Source of the DNA: RGEC01 sp964475595
GTDB lineage: Bacteria; Bacteroidota; Bacteroidia; NS11-12g; UBA955
DNA length: 64,000 bases
Direction of reading: 5' to 3'
Assembly: GCA_964475595.1 (NCBI GenBank)
Contig: CAYYXG010000014.1
Location: 1-64,000, forward strand
Part shown: one piece after another, positions 43,063-51,478 of the stretch
Position numbering within the stretch: the stretch's first letter is position 1
How the letters are laid out: every line of letters begins with the position of its first letter
Notes under the pieces: model-generated
Database searches by the model: none
The model's input: only the letters and a program-made list of their open reading frames with translations
Told to the model about the DNA's origin: nothing
Made by a program: the position numbers and the translations under genes

Positions 43063-43506
43063 ATGAATAAACCGATGAGAAATAGTATACTGATATTGCT
43101 CAAATCCTCCCTGCTACTGGGATTGTTGGTTGTAAGCCAAAATCTTGTCGCACAGAATCTTCAATTTGGCAAAACCAAGTTAATTGGCAGCAAAACCGAT
43201 ACTGTGCCCACAGGAAAGGTTTGGAAATTAGAGTCCATTATCTACAAGCAAGGCATTGTGCCTTGCCCCACCAGTGGTGTATCTATAGATATTTCCGATT
43301 CCATCGCGCTGGACGGAACCAAATTAATGGTGCGGGCTCAGCGTTTTTCGGGATTATATGAAAATATCAACTATCGTTATGCCCATGCTCCTGAATTTTT
43401 GGTATGGGAACAAAAGCTGCCCATGTGGTTGCCGGCGGGCACTACGCTAGCGGCAGGTCGTGGTGTTTTTTACCTCAGTGTTTTGGAGTTTAATGAAACC
43501 CCTTAA
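43063..43506 (+). CDS. Array paralogue 4: small secreted protein
   Basis: 147 residues; ATG at 43063 or 43075. Signal peptide core LLKSSLLLGLLVVSQ, then NLQFGKTKLIGSKTDTVPTG, PCP cysteine, VRAQRF, variable SGLYENINYRYAHA, WEQKLPMWLPAGTTLAAGRG. It ends VLEFNETP; the six-base gap on each side keeps it in the same transcript. Confidence 0.8.
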   Translation: MNKPMRNSILILLKSSLLLGLLVVSQNLVAQNLQFGKTKLIGSKTDTVPTGKVWKLESIIYKQGIVPCPTSGVSIDISDSIALDGTKLMVRAQRFSGLYENINYRYAHAPEFLVWEQKLPMWLPAGTTLAAGRGVFYLSVLEFNETP

Positions 43507-43512
43507 AGTACT

Positions 43513-43932
43513 ATGCATACAAAAATAAAATTAATTACCGTCTTGTTACTGGTGCTGTCAGGTATGCCCTTGAACGCGCAAAACCTGCAGTTTGGGAAAA
43601 CCAAGCTCATCGACAGTAAAACTGATACCGTGCCTAATGGGAAAATATGGAAGATTGAGAGCTTCGTATATTCCAAGACCCTTGCCGACTGCCCGGGCAG
43701 CGGTGCAACAGTTAATATTTCGGACTCGATTGTGCTGAATGGCAATAAGCTATCGGTGCGGGCACAGCGCTTTGCAGGGCTGGTTGATTGGCGTAACTGG
43801 AACACATCACCCTCACCGGAGTTTCTGGTATGGGAGCAAAAAACGCCCATGTGGCTTCCTGCGGGGACAACGCTTGCGGCAGGTCGTGGTGTGTTGTATA
43901 TTAGTATATTAGAGTTTAAAGATGTTCCATAA
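43513..43932 (+). CDS. Array paralogue 5: small secreted protein
   Basis: 139 residues. A 23-residue signal peptide (LITVLLLVLSGMPLNAQ) and the cleanest family consensus: NLQFGKTKLIDSKTDTVPNG, DCP cysteine, VRAQRF, variable AGLVDWRNWNTSPS, WEQKTPMWLPAGTTLAAGRG, ISILEFKDVP. All strands seem intact; probably a small beta-sandwich subunit (inference). Confidence 0.8.
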   Translation: MHTKIKLITVLLLVLSGMPLNAQNLQFGKTKLIDSKTDTVPNGKIWKIESFVYSKTLADCPGSGATVNISDSIVLNGNKLSVRAQRFAGLVDWRNWNTSPSPEFLVWEQKTPMWLPAGTTLAAGRGVLYISILEFKDVP

Positions 43933-43972
43933 TATGGTTATGGTTGAATATATCGGGACTGTACACCGTTTT

Positions 43973-44389
43973 ATGCTCTTTTTTAGGTATATGATCATGT
44001 TGTTGGTTCTAGGCATGGGCACCCGTTTATCTGCCCAAAACCTGCAATTCGGAAGAACCAAGCTCATCGACAGTAAGACGGACACGGTTCCGGTTGGTAA
44101 AATATGGAAGATAGAAAATTTTACCTACAGTAAAAGTCTGGCAAATTGCCCAACTGGTGGATCTGTGGTGAATATTACAGATTCCATTGTGTTGAACGGC
44201 AACAAAATGGCGGTGCGGGCGCAGCGATTTTCAGGGGTAGATGACCTTAGGCCTTGGGGTACCTCGCTTGCACCTGAATATTTGTTATGGGAGCAAAGAA
44301 CCCCCTTGTGGTTACCGGCAGGAACTACATTGGCAGCAGGTAGGGGTGTGCTGTATATCAGTGTATTGGAATTTAAAGAGTCGCCATAA
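43973..44389 (+). CDS. Array paralogue 6: small secreted protein
   Basis: 138 residues from ATG at 43973, chosen because it yields a 22-residue signal peptide like those of the neighbours; frames from 43922 or 43934 add a charged leader. Family core with NCP cysteine, VRAQRF, variable SGVDDLRPWGTSLA, then WEQRTPLWLPAGTTLAAGRG and VLEFKESP. Confidence 0.75.
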   Translation: MLFFRYMIMLLVLGMGTRLSAQNLQFGRTKLIDSKTDTVPVGKIWKIENFTYSKSLANCPTGGSVVNITDSIVLNGNKMAVRAQRFSGVDDLRPWGTSLAPEYLLWEQRTPLWLPAGTTLAAGRGVLYISVLEFKESP

Positions 44390-44524
44390 TCACAGAATTT
44401 ACGCATGATGAAAAAACATATATTTTGCAGTTTGTTAATGATGGTCTTTGCCATGGGGTTGTATTCTCAAAACCTCCAGTATGGGAAATCCAAGTTGATT
44501 GACAGCAAGGTGGATACTGTTCCT
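44380..44524 (+). repeat. Near-identical 145-bp segment shared with 44806-44950
   Basis: From the end of paralogue 6 through the signal peptide and first strands of paralogue 7 the sequence matches 44806-44950 with only two mismatches by eye, then similarity drops to the family level. This shows a recent duplication or gene conversion. Confidence 0.85.
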
Positions 44525-44815
44525 GCAGGCAGGGCCTGGAAGCTGGAGGGATTCGTCTTTACGAATAGCATAGCTAACTGTCCCAGCAGTTCAACCGAGG
44601 TAAATATTACTGATTCTATTCTCTTGAATGGAAATAATTTTGCGGTGAGGGCCCAGCGATTTTTCGGACCTACTTACACTTCACGTGGTTCTACCGCTCC
44701 TACATATTTAATATGGAAGCAGGAAACACCACTTTGGTTGCCTGCAGGCACTACGCTGGCAGCAGGCCGTGGTGTGAGTTATATCAATATAATAGAATTT
44801 AACGAGTCGCCATAA
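44405..44815 (+). CDS. Array paralogue 7: small secreted protein
   Basis: 136 residues. Signal peptide KHIFCSLLMMVFAMGLYSQ; NLQYGKSKLIDSKVDTVPAG, NCP cysteine, VRAQRF, variable FGPTYTSRGSTAP, then IWKQETPLWLPAGTTLAAGR. Glu in the usual WEQ is replaced by Lys. Its 5' part is almost identical to paralogue 8. Confidence 0.8.
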   Translation: MMKKHIFCSLLMMVFAMGLYSQNLQYGKSKLIDSKVDTVPAGRAWKLEGFVFTNSIANCPSSSTEVNITDSILLNGNNFAVRAQRFFGPTYTSRGSTAPTYLIWKQETPLWLPAGTTLAAGRGVSYINIIEFNESP

Positions 44816-44830
44816 TCACAGAATGTACGC

Positions 44831-45241
44831 ATGATGAAAAAACATATATTATGCAGTTTGTTAATGATGGTCTTTGCCATGGGGTTGTATTCTCAAAACC
44901 TCCAGTATGGGAAATCCAAGTTGATTGACAGCAAGGTGGATACTGTTCCTTCAGGTAGGGCCTGGAAGGTTGAAGGGTTTATTTTTTCCAATACCATGGC
45001 CAACTGTCCCGGCAGCTATTCTGTTGTCAATATTGATGATTCTATCGTACTAAATGGTCACAGAATGGCCGTGAGGACACAGCGTATGTACGGACCGTCA
45101 TCCAATTCTTGGGGAGCCATTTCACCACAATACATACTTTGGCAGCAGACAACGCCCATGTGGCTACCGGCAGGGGCCACGCTGTCGGCGGGCCGAGGCG
45201 TGAAATTTATTAATGTGATTGAGTTTAAAGAGGTACCATAA
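44831..45241 (+). CDS. Array paralogue 8: small secreted protein
   Basis: 136 residues, sharing leader and signal peptide with paralogue 7. After residue 37 it diverges: VEGFIFSNTMANCP, VRTQRMYGPSSNSWGA in place of VRAQRF, and LWQQTTPMWLPAGATLSAGR. The variable segment differs completely from paralogue 7 in spite of the shared start, as expected if the middle region diversifies. Confidence 0.8.
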   Translation: MMKKHILCSLLMMVFAMGLYSQNLQYGKSKLIDSKVDTVPSGRAWKVEGFIFSNTMANCPGSYSVVNIDDSIVLNGHRMAVRTQRMYGPSSNSWGAISPQYILWQQTTPMWLPAGATLSAGRGVKFINVIEFKEVP

Positions 45242-45249
45242 TTCCAGAA

Positions 45250-45675
45250 ATGAAGATGTTGCGTTTAATAGCTGTTTTTTTTATTTATGTATGCGTTGTT
45301 AAGGTGCATGCGCAAAATTTGCAGTTTGGCAAGTCTAAGCTGATAGACAGTAAAAGGGATACAGTGCCTTCCGGCAAGGTATGGAAGATAGAGAGTTTTG
45401 TATATAAGCTGCCTCCGGCAAATTGTCCTACCGGTAGCACCGCCATTAATATTACAGATTCAATTGTACTGAATGGAAACAAAATAGGGGTAAGGGCACA
45501 GCGATTTACAGGAACGGTAACCTATCAGGCGGGCAGTCAAGGGGTAGCAGCTACTTCGCCCAATTTGGTAATTTGGGAGCAAAAAACGCCCATGTGGATT
45601 CCTGCCGGAACTACGTTGTCGGCAGCAGGTGGGGTGTTGTATATCAATGTATTGGAGTTTAATGAAACCCCTTAA
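45250..45675 (+). CDS. Array paralogue 9: small secreted protein
   Basis: 141 residues. Signal peptide LRLIAVFFIYVCVVKVHAQ; NLQFGKSKLIDSKRDTVPSG, NCP cysteine, VRAQRF, a longer variable stretch (TGTVTYQAGSQGVAATSP), then WEQKTPMWIPAGTTLSAAGG. The last codons (ATGAAACCCC) contain the start of the next member. Confidence 0.8.
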   Translation: MKMLRLIAVFFIYVCVVKVHAQNLQFGKSKLIDSKRDTVPSGKVWKIESFVYKLPPANCPTGSTAINITDSIVLNGNKIGVRAQRFTGTVTYQAGSQGVAATSPNLVIWEQKTPMWIPAGTTLSAAGGVLYINVLEFNETP

Positions 45676-46114
45676 ATGTAAAGATTCCGTGAAAAATAGC
45701 TATTTATTAATCGTCATCCTGGCCACGTTTGGTTATACTCATCAGGTGGGTGCACAAAACCTGCAGTTTGGCAAGTCTAAACTGATAGATAGTAAGACAG
45801 ATACGGTACCTGTTGGTAAGGTATGGAAGGTTGAAAGCTTTATGTTCTCTAAAGCCATTACCGATTGTCCTACCAATACCACGCCAGTCAACATTACCGA
45901 CTCTATTGTGTTGAATGGAAATAAGATGCCTGTTAGGGCTCAGCGCTTTGTTGGTACCATCGTTAATTATTATGTAAATGCCACTGCCGCTTCCTCCCCT
46001 GAGTTTATCATTTGGGAACAAAAGACCCCGATGTGGTTACCTGCCAAAACAACCTTGTCGGCGGGTAGGGGTGTTTTGTATATCAATGTATTAGAATTTA
46101 ATGAAACACCCTAG
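45662..46114 (+). CDS. Array paralogue 10: small secreted protein
   Basis: 150 residues from ATG at 45662, which overlaps the previous gene by 14 bases; GTG at 45689 would give a signal peptide of the usual 23 residues. Core NLQFGKSKLIDSKTDTVPVG, DCP cysteine, VRAQRF, variable VGTIVNYYVNATAASSP, WEQKTPMWLPAKTTLSAGRG. Confidence 0.78.
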   Translation: MKPLKCKDSVKNSYLLIVILATFGYTHQVGAQNLQFGKSKLIDSKTDTVPVGKVWKVESFMFSKAITDCPTNTTPVNITDSIVLNGNKMPVRAQRFVGTIVNYYVNATAASSPEFIIWEQKTPMWLPAKTTLSAGRGVLYINVLEFNETP

Positions 46115-46136
46115 TATTCAAAAACATAAAAGGCCA

Positions 46137-46553
46137 ATGCATCAATATTTAAAGTCTGTAATGCTCATGTTGATAGGTTGTCAAGCCGGAATATTATCTG
46201 CTCAAAACCTTCAATTTGGGCTTACAAAGCTGGTAGGAAGCAAGCAGGATACTGTACCTACCGGAAAAATATGGAAGATAGAGAGTTTTGTTTATTCCAG
46301 AACACTGGCCGATTGTCCCGGAGGTTCTACATCCATAAATTTATCTGATTCTATTGTGCTAAATGGTTTTAATACTGCGGTGCGTGCACAGCGGTTTGCA
46401 GGTCTTTGGAATCCGTGGAGATCGGATACATACGGTCCGGAATTTTTTCTTTGGGAACAAAAAACACCCATGTGGCTGCCTTCCGGTACAACCCTTGCCG
46501 CAGGAACCGGTGTCAGGTATATCAGCATACTGGAATTTAAAGAAACACCATAA
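46137..46553 (+). CDS. Array paralogue 11: small secreted protein
   Basis: 138 residues from ATG at 46137, giving a 23-residue signal peptide (LKSVMLMLIGCQAGILSAQ); the frame also starts at 46101 within the previous gene. Core NLQFGLTKLVGSKQDTVPTG, DCP cysteine, serine in place of Asn-Ile-Thr (INLSDSIVL), VRAQRF, variable AGLWNPWRSDTYGP, WEQKTPMWLPSGTTLAAGTG. Confidence 0.78.
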   Translation: MHQYLKSVMLMLIGCQAGILSAQNLQFGLTKLVGSKQDTVPTGKIWKIESFVYSRTLADCPGGSTSINLSDSIVLNGFNTAVRAQRFAGLWNPWRSDTYGPEFFLWEQKTPMWLPSGTTLAAGTGVRYISILEFKETP

Positions 46554-46577
46554 AAAAGCAAAGAATAAACAAATAAT

Positions 46578-47006
46578 ATGCAAAAAATATCGTGCTTCAC
46601 CATACTGCTCTTGATATTGATATGTCAAAAACTGATTGCCCAGAATCTTCAATTCGGGAAGTCTCGGCTGGTAAGCAGCAGGACCGATACGGTTCCGACC
46701 GGTATGGTATGGAAAATTGAGAGTTTTGTATATTCAAGGCCTGTAGCAGATTGTCCTGCGGGCACAACACCGGTTAACATATCGGACTCAATTGTTATTA
46801 ACGGCAATAAGCTGATGGTGAGGGCACAGCGTTTCTCGGCCCAGAACGCTAGTTACCAGTGGAGTCATGGCTTTGGAGTCTCATGGTCACCGGAGTACAT
46901 CATTTGGGAGCAGAAAACACCCATGTGGCTACCGGCTGCCACTACCATTGCCGCCGGCAGCGGTGTTTTGTATATCAGTGTGCTGGAGTTTAAAGAGACC
47001 CCCTAA
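46578..47006 (+). CDS. Array paralogue 12: small secreted protein
   Basis: 142 residues. Signal peptide CFTILLLILICQKLIAQ; NLQFGKSRLVSSRTDTVPTG, DCP cysteine, VRAQRF, the longest variable insert (SAQNASYQWSHGFGVSWS), then WEQKTPMWLPAATTIAAGSG. Its TAA overlaps the ATG of stalk protein 2 (TAATG), so the array and the second stalk are translated together. Confidence 0.8.
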   Translation: MQKISCFTILLLILICQKLIAQNLQFGKSRLVSSRTDTVPTGMVWKIESFVYSRPVADCPAGTTPVNISDSIVINGNKLMVRAQRFSAQNASYQWSHGFGVSWSPEYIIWEQKTPMWLPAATTIAAGSGVLYISVLEFKETP

Positions 47007-48736
47007 TGAAAATTACTGCTGGTATGTTGTACGAAATTTTATTAGGCAGAAAGCCGGTTGTCCTATTATGGGCTTTATTGTTCATGGCTATCTGCTATTG
47101 CACCGGGGTAACAGCTCAGACTGCACCCAACGGCATGTTGTATCAGGCCGTGGCCAGGGATGGAAGTGGCAACCTGGCAGCGAAACGCAGCATACTGGTG
47201 CAGACCACCATATTAAAAAGCACAGCCACAGGAACCGTGATGTATAAGGATGAACACAAGGTGATGAGTAACGCCGATGCCATGTTCACCGTGGTGGTAG
47301 GTCAGGGCAAGTACCTATCCGGGACGTACAAAAAAATCACGGATATCCCCTGGGGCAGCGATAAGTATTTTTTCAACCTAAAGATATGTGTAATGCCTTC
47401 AATACCGCGTTGGGGATGGAAACCGGTTTACACAGACATGGGTACGACACAGTTTTGGAGTGTGCCTTATGCCTTGTCATCGGGCAGTAGTTCAGACTCG
47501 CTGCAACTGACCGTGATTGGCAACAACAGACAACTGAAACTGGGCAATTATAAACCTGTTTCGTTTTCTGTGTCGGATGGAGACAGTTTATCCACCAACG
47601 AACTTCAGAAACTTACCCGCGTGGGTGGTCGTTTGCTGCTGAGCCTGAATGGTGGAACATTATTTTTACCCGATAGCAGTTCTACCAATGAGCTGCAAAG
47701 CATTAGCAGAATTGGGGGAAGGATTATACTGAATCAAGGTGGTGGTATGATCACAGTGCCGGATAGCAGCGCATCAAACGAGCTGCAAAGCATCAACCGA
47801 AACGGGGGCAGAATTATCCTCAGTCAAGGAGGGGGCATAATCTACTTGCCAGATAGCAGCGCAGTGAATGAGCTACAGGTTCTGACCAAAAAAGGCAATC
47901 AGATTTCCCTGAACAATGGGGGTGGAACCATCACAGATGCTGATTCTCAACAGCTTGTGGTAACTGCCAGCAACATGGACAGAACCTTAGAAATCACCAA
48001 AGGGAATTCAGTAACCTTTAGTGTGGCTGATGGCGACACAGCCAACTGGAAACAGAACAGTTTGGTAAGTTATTACCCAAAAGGGCCTGTGGCAATTGGG
48101 ACATCCAAAGTAGATACTGCAGCGTTATTTCAGGTGAATTCAACCCAAAAAGGGGTGTTGTTTCCAAGGATGTCAAAGATACAGATGCAGGCAATTAAAA
48201 GCCCGTCTGCCGGTTTGCTGGTTTTCAACACAGATGATAATCTATTTTATTACTGGGAAGGGGCAAAATGGATTGCCTTGGTAAATGCAGGAACATCACC
48301 TTCAGCCGCCAAAGGCACTGTGGTATTGTTGAATGCGGATGAATCTCAAAGTAGCAACATCAATGTCAATTACTCGCCCTGTGGCACCGGAACCAGCAGC
48401 GGAACCATCAAAACCTATTCCCTTGCGGCCAATACGTATAGCCGCATCATTGCTGAAGCAGAGGGTTACATGGAAATTGGGGCCAATGGGGGGTCATTCA
48501 ATTATGGAGAGGTAACCATTGCCTTGCCCAGTGGTCCAAGCACCACAACCCAGGCGCGGCGAAGTGTAACCGGCGGGGGCACCGGCAATACGGGCTGGAT
48601 TTTTCCGTTCAAGGTATCTGTTTCCGGGGCCAGCACAACGGCAGGAAACGTTGTTTTATCCGGGGTGCTCGGCCTCGGAGGCTGCACAGGAGGCAGAATT
48701 ACGGTAACCTCCATGCGAGTGTATGGGGTTTATTAA
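47006..48736 (+). CDS. Stalk protein 2: tail-fibre-like repeat protein with extra C-terminal domain
   Basis: 576 residues. Signal peptide to about residue 38, then an N-terminal domain nearly identical in pattern to stalk protein 1 (GMLYQAVARDGSGNLAAKR; GTTQFWSVPYALSSGSS), four 30-residue repeats (NELQSISRIGGRIILNQGGG and similar) and the GVLFPRMSKIQ / NLFYYWEGAKWIAL module. A further 140-residue Gly/Ser/Thr-rich beta domain follows (TVVLLNADESQ ... SMRVYGVY) that stalk 1 lacks. It closes the array locus. Confidence 0.8.
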   Translation: MKITAGMLYEILLGRKPVVLLWALLFMAICYCTGVTAQTAPNGMLYQAVARDGSGNLAAKRSILVQTTILKSTATGTVMYKDEHKVMSNADAMFTVVVGQGKYLSGTYKKITDIPWGSDKYFFNLKICVMPSIPRWGWKPVYTDMGTTQFWSVPYALSSGSSSDSLQLTVIGNNRQLKLGNYKPVSFSVSDGDSLSTNELQKLTRVGGRLLLSLNGGTLFLPDSSSTNELQSISRIGGRIILNQGGGMITVPDSSASNELQSINRNGGRIILSQGGGIIYLPDSSAVNELQVLTKKGNQISLNNGGGTITDADSQQLVVTASNMDRTLEITKGNSVTFSVADGDTANWKQNSLVSYYPKGPVAIGTSKVDTAALFQVNSTQKGVLFPRMSKIQMQAIKSPSAGLLVFNTDDNLFYYWEGAKWIALVNAGTSPSAAKGTVVLLNADESQSSNINVNYSPCGTGTSSGTIKTYSLAANTYSRIIAEAEGYMEIGANGGSFNYGEVTIALPSGPSTTTQARRSVTGGGTGNTGWIFPFKVSVSGASTTAGNVVLSGVLGLGGCTGGRITVTSMRVYGVY

Positions 48737-48882
48737 AATAGCAGCGAATTATGAAGTTGAGCTAGCTACCCGCAGATTTTCTGTATCGGTTTGTGCATTC
48801 AGGACAAATCCTAACTCAATCAGAATGAACATCAGTGCAATCTGATTGGGTAGCTTGATGACAGCGCATTAAACTTAATCGG

Positions 48883-48928
48883 CGAAGCGCTTCACATGTG
48901 GTTTTTAATGGAAATAATTAGCGCTTCG
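48883..48928. other. Inverted repeat downstream of the array
   Basis: CGAAGCGCT (48883-48891) and AGCGCTTCG (48920-48928) form a nine-base stem with a long loop between stalk protein 2 and the convergent DUF2892 gene. It may end transcription, but there is no T-run. Confidence 0.4.
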
Positions 48929-48956
48929 AGGGCTGCCTGTATTTAAAGCCTTACTT

Positions 48957-49169
48957 TTATTGCTTTTGTACCTTGCAGGTGCTAATACCTAGCAGGGCGT
49001 AAATGCCACAAAACTGAAGAAATGCGGTGGCAAGCAGTGCGCCACCAATCAACAATAAAACCAACCCAACGATTCCACCAACGGTACCGGTAAAATAGAG
49101 TACCGAAAAGATCAGTGAAAGGGTAATGCGCACCAAACGGTCTGTTTTTCCGATGTTTGTTTTCATCAT
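48957..49169 (-). CDS. DUF2892 inner-membrane protein
   Basis: 70 residues from ATG at 49169; the frame is open to 49403 but only this part is membrane-protein-like. NIGKTDRLVRITLSLIFSVL, then two hydrophobic helices and a Cys pair (FLQFCGIYALLGISTCK), are characteristic of the DUF2892/YgaP membrane-domain family. It may take part in sulfur handling by analogy with YgaP; not certain. Divergently transcribed from the S46 peptidase gene. Confidence 0.8.
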   Translation of the reverse strand: MMKTNIGKTDRLVRITLSLIFSVLYFTGTVGGIVGLVLLLIGGALLATAFLQFCGIYALLGISTCKVQKQ

Positions 49170-49257
49170 GTATACCTTCAAATATACGATAAATGTCTCA
49201 AAATTCCTAATTCCTGCTTTGATTAAAATTTTGCATCTTTGCATTTCCTTTAAACCT

Positions 49258-51429
49258 ATGAAAAAAACCATCTTTTCTTTATTGCTTGCTGTGTTCAGCA
49301 CTTTCGGATTGCGTGCTGATGAAGGCATGTGGCCCCTGACCATGGTGGCAAAACTGCAGGATCCCATGCAGGCAAAAGGCCTGAAACTTACCGCAGAAGA
49401 CATTTACAGCATTAACAATGCTTCACTCAAAGACGCTGTTGTGCGCCTCATGAGCAAGCAGGGCCGTATGTTTTGTACCGGTGAAATCATTAGCCGTGAA
49501 GGATTGTTTCTTACTAACCACCATTGCGGTTATGGCGCTATTCAGGAGCTTAGCACCCCCCAGGACAATATTCTGAGTAATGGTTTCTGGGCCAAATCTA
49601 AAGAGGAGGAGCGCCCTGCCAATTTTAATATTGGATTGCTGCGCAAAGTGGAGGATGTTACAGAGCAGGTGCTTGCCATCATTCCCATTAATATGGTGGA
49701 AGCCGACCGCAATAAAGCCGTGATGGAATCGGTGAGCAGGTCTAAAAAAGAGCTGGAAGCATCCCTTGGCGATGATAAGGCAAACTACATTGTGGAATTG
49801 GTGCCTTTTTGGGGAGGAAATCGCTTTCTTGCCATGTATTACGAGGTGTATCGCGACATTCGCCTGGTAGGCACGCCACCCGAAAACGTGGGCAAATTCG
49901 GTGGGGAAACCGATAACTGGCGCTGGCCCCGTCATACCTGCGATTTCAGCATGTTCCGCATTTATTCCGGCACCGACAATAAGCCCGCCGACATGAACAA
50001 AAACAACAAGCCCTACGAGCCCAAAAAGTTTTTCCCGGTTAGTCTGAAGGGTGCATCAACAGGCGATTTTGCTATGATTATGGGCTATCCCGGCCGCACC
50101 ACCCGTTACACCTACAGTGAAGGTGTGCGCTACCTGGGTGGCAAAGAGCGTCCCATGCGTGTGCAGGTTCGCCGCGATATCATGGACGTGTATGAAAAAT
50201 ACATGAAGCAGGATGCCAACATCCGACTGATGTACAGCGATAGACTGGCAGGTCTGGGCAACTACTGGAATAAGTTCAACGGGGAGGCCGGAGAGCTCAG
50301 CAAGCCCGAGATTTTTGCGGCCCGTAAAAAAGTAGAACTTGAATTTGAAGCATGGGTGAAAGCCAACAATAAACAGGATGTGTATGGCGAGGTGACATCG
50401 CTGTACGACGAAGTTTATCAAAAACTGAATCAATATGGGTTGTATCCGGTGTATTTGCAGGATGGTATTGCCAACAGCCAGCCCATGATGTTTGCTCTGC
50501 AGTCTTCTGCGTTGTTGCGCGATGCCAAAGACGGTAAAATGGGACCTGAGGGTATTAAAACGGCTGAAAGAATGTCGGGCATGCTGGATGAAATGTTCAA
50601 GGAATTTCATGCTCCCATTGAGAAAGAAGTTCTATCAGCTGTGCTCAAGCATTTGTATGAAGATTTAGACCATGCCAATCTGCCAGTGAGTCTCAATAAT
50701 TTGGTAGTAAAGCATAAGCGTGATTACAACAAGCTTGCAGCATATCTATGGAAAAGCAGCATATTCACCGACAAGGCCAAACTTGCTAAGTTTATGAAAG
50801 CCCCTAAGGTTGCTGTCCTAACCAAAGATCCCATATTTGCTATAGTGAGCGGCTACAATGGAAAACTAAATGGTGATCTGAAACCCATTTATGATGATAT
50901 CACTGCCAAAAAAGCCCGTGCTGAACGATTATTTCTGGCAGCTTTGAGCGAAATGAATCCTGAGAAGGTAATGGCTCCCGATGCCAATGGAACCATGCGT
51001 ATGACCTATGGCACGGTGTTGAACTACGATCCAAAAGATGGTGTTGTATACAAAGAATTCACTACGGCAAAGGGTTATCTGGAGAAGTACAAGGCCGGAG
51101 ATTTTGAATTTGATGCGCCGTCTGCCTTGCTGGATTTGATTCGCAAAAAGGACTATGGCATGTATGCAGATAAAGACGGAGAATTGCACACCTGCTTCCT
51201 CACAGATAATGACATTACCGGCGGCAACAGCGGTAGCCCTGTAATCAACGGAAATGGGGAGCTGATTGGTACTGCATTTGACGGAAACTGGGAGGCCATT
51301 GCCAGCGACTTTGGTTTTATGCCTGCCGTTCAGCGCACCATCAGCGTAGACATCCGTTTCACCCTGTTTATCATGGATAAACTGGGTGGTGCCGGACACC
51401 TCCTTAATGAAATGACCCTTGTAAAATAA
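49258..51429 (+). CDS. S46-family dipeptidyl-peptidase (DPP7-like)
   Basis: 723 residues from ATG at 49258, giving a signal peptide (IFSLLLAVFSTFGLRA) before DEGMWP. Catalytic triad landmarks: FLTNHHCGYGA (His), GGETDNWRWPRH (Asp) and TGGNSGSPVING (Ser). Eighteen residues after the Ser is Gly (FDGNWE), as in DPP7, where Arg at this place marks the acid-specific DPP11; a preference for hydrophobic P1 residues is therefore inferred. Periplasmic removal of dipeptides from peptides taken up as nutrients. Confidence 0.92.
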   Translation: MKKTIFSLLLAVFSTFGLRADEGMWPLTMVAKLQDPMQAKGLKLTAEDIYSINNASLKDAVVRLMSKQGRMFCTGEIISREGLFLTNHHCGYGAIQELSTPQDNILSNGFWAKSKEEERPANFNIGLLRKVEDVTEQVLAIIPINMVEADRNKAVMESVSRSKKELEASLGDDKANYIVELVPFWGGNRFLAMYYEVYRDIRLVGTPPENVGKFGGETDNWRWPRHTCDFSMFRIYSGTDNKPADMNKNNKPYEPKKFFPVSLKGASTGDFAMIMGYPGRTTRYTYSEGVRYLGGKERPMRVQVRRDIMDVYEKYMKQDANIRLMYSDRLAGLGNYWNKFNGEAGELSKPEIFAARKKVELEFEAWVKANNKQDVYGEVTSLYDEVYQKLNQYGLYPVYLQDGIANSQPMMFALQSSALLRDAKDGKMGPEGIKTAERMSGMLDEMFKEFHAPIEKEVLSAVLKHLYEDLDHANLPVSLNNLVVKHKRDYNKLAAYLWKSSIFTDKAKLAKFMKAPKVAVLTKDPIFAIVSGYNGKLNGDLKPIYDDITAKKARAERLFLAALSEMNPEKVMAPDANGTMRMTYGTVLNYDPKDGVVYKEFTTAKGYLEKYKAGDFEFDAPSALLDLIRKKDYGMYADKDGELHTCFLTDNDITGGNSGSPVINGNGELIGTAFDGNWEAIASDFGFMPAVQRTISVDIRFTLFIMDKLGGAGHLLNEMTLVK

Positions 51430-51438
51430 TCATTCAGA

Positions 51439-51464
51439 GCGGCGCCGAACGGCGCCGCTTTTTT
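51439..51464 (+). terminator. Rho-independent terminator
   Basis: A perfect nine-base stem GCGGCGCCG / CGGCGCCGC (51439-51447, 51450-51458) with an AA loop and six Ts, directly after the S46 peptidase. Confidence 0.9.
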
Positions 51465-51478
51465 CATCATCATCACCC

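Noticed and set aside
49423..51399. Several 150-185-residue minus-strand ORFs opposite the S46 peptidase
   Set aside because: His/Val-rich shadow frames, fully inside a gene with a recognised triad.
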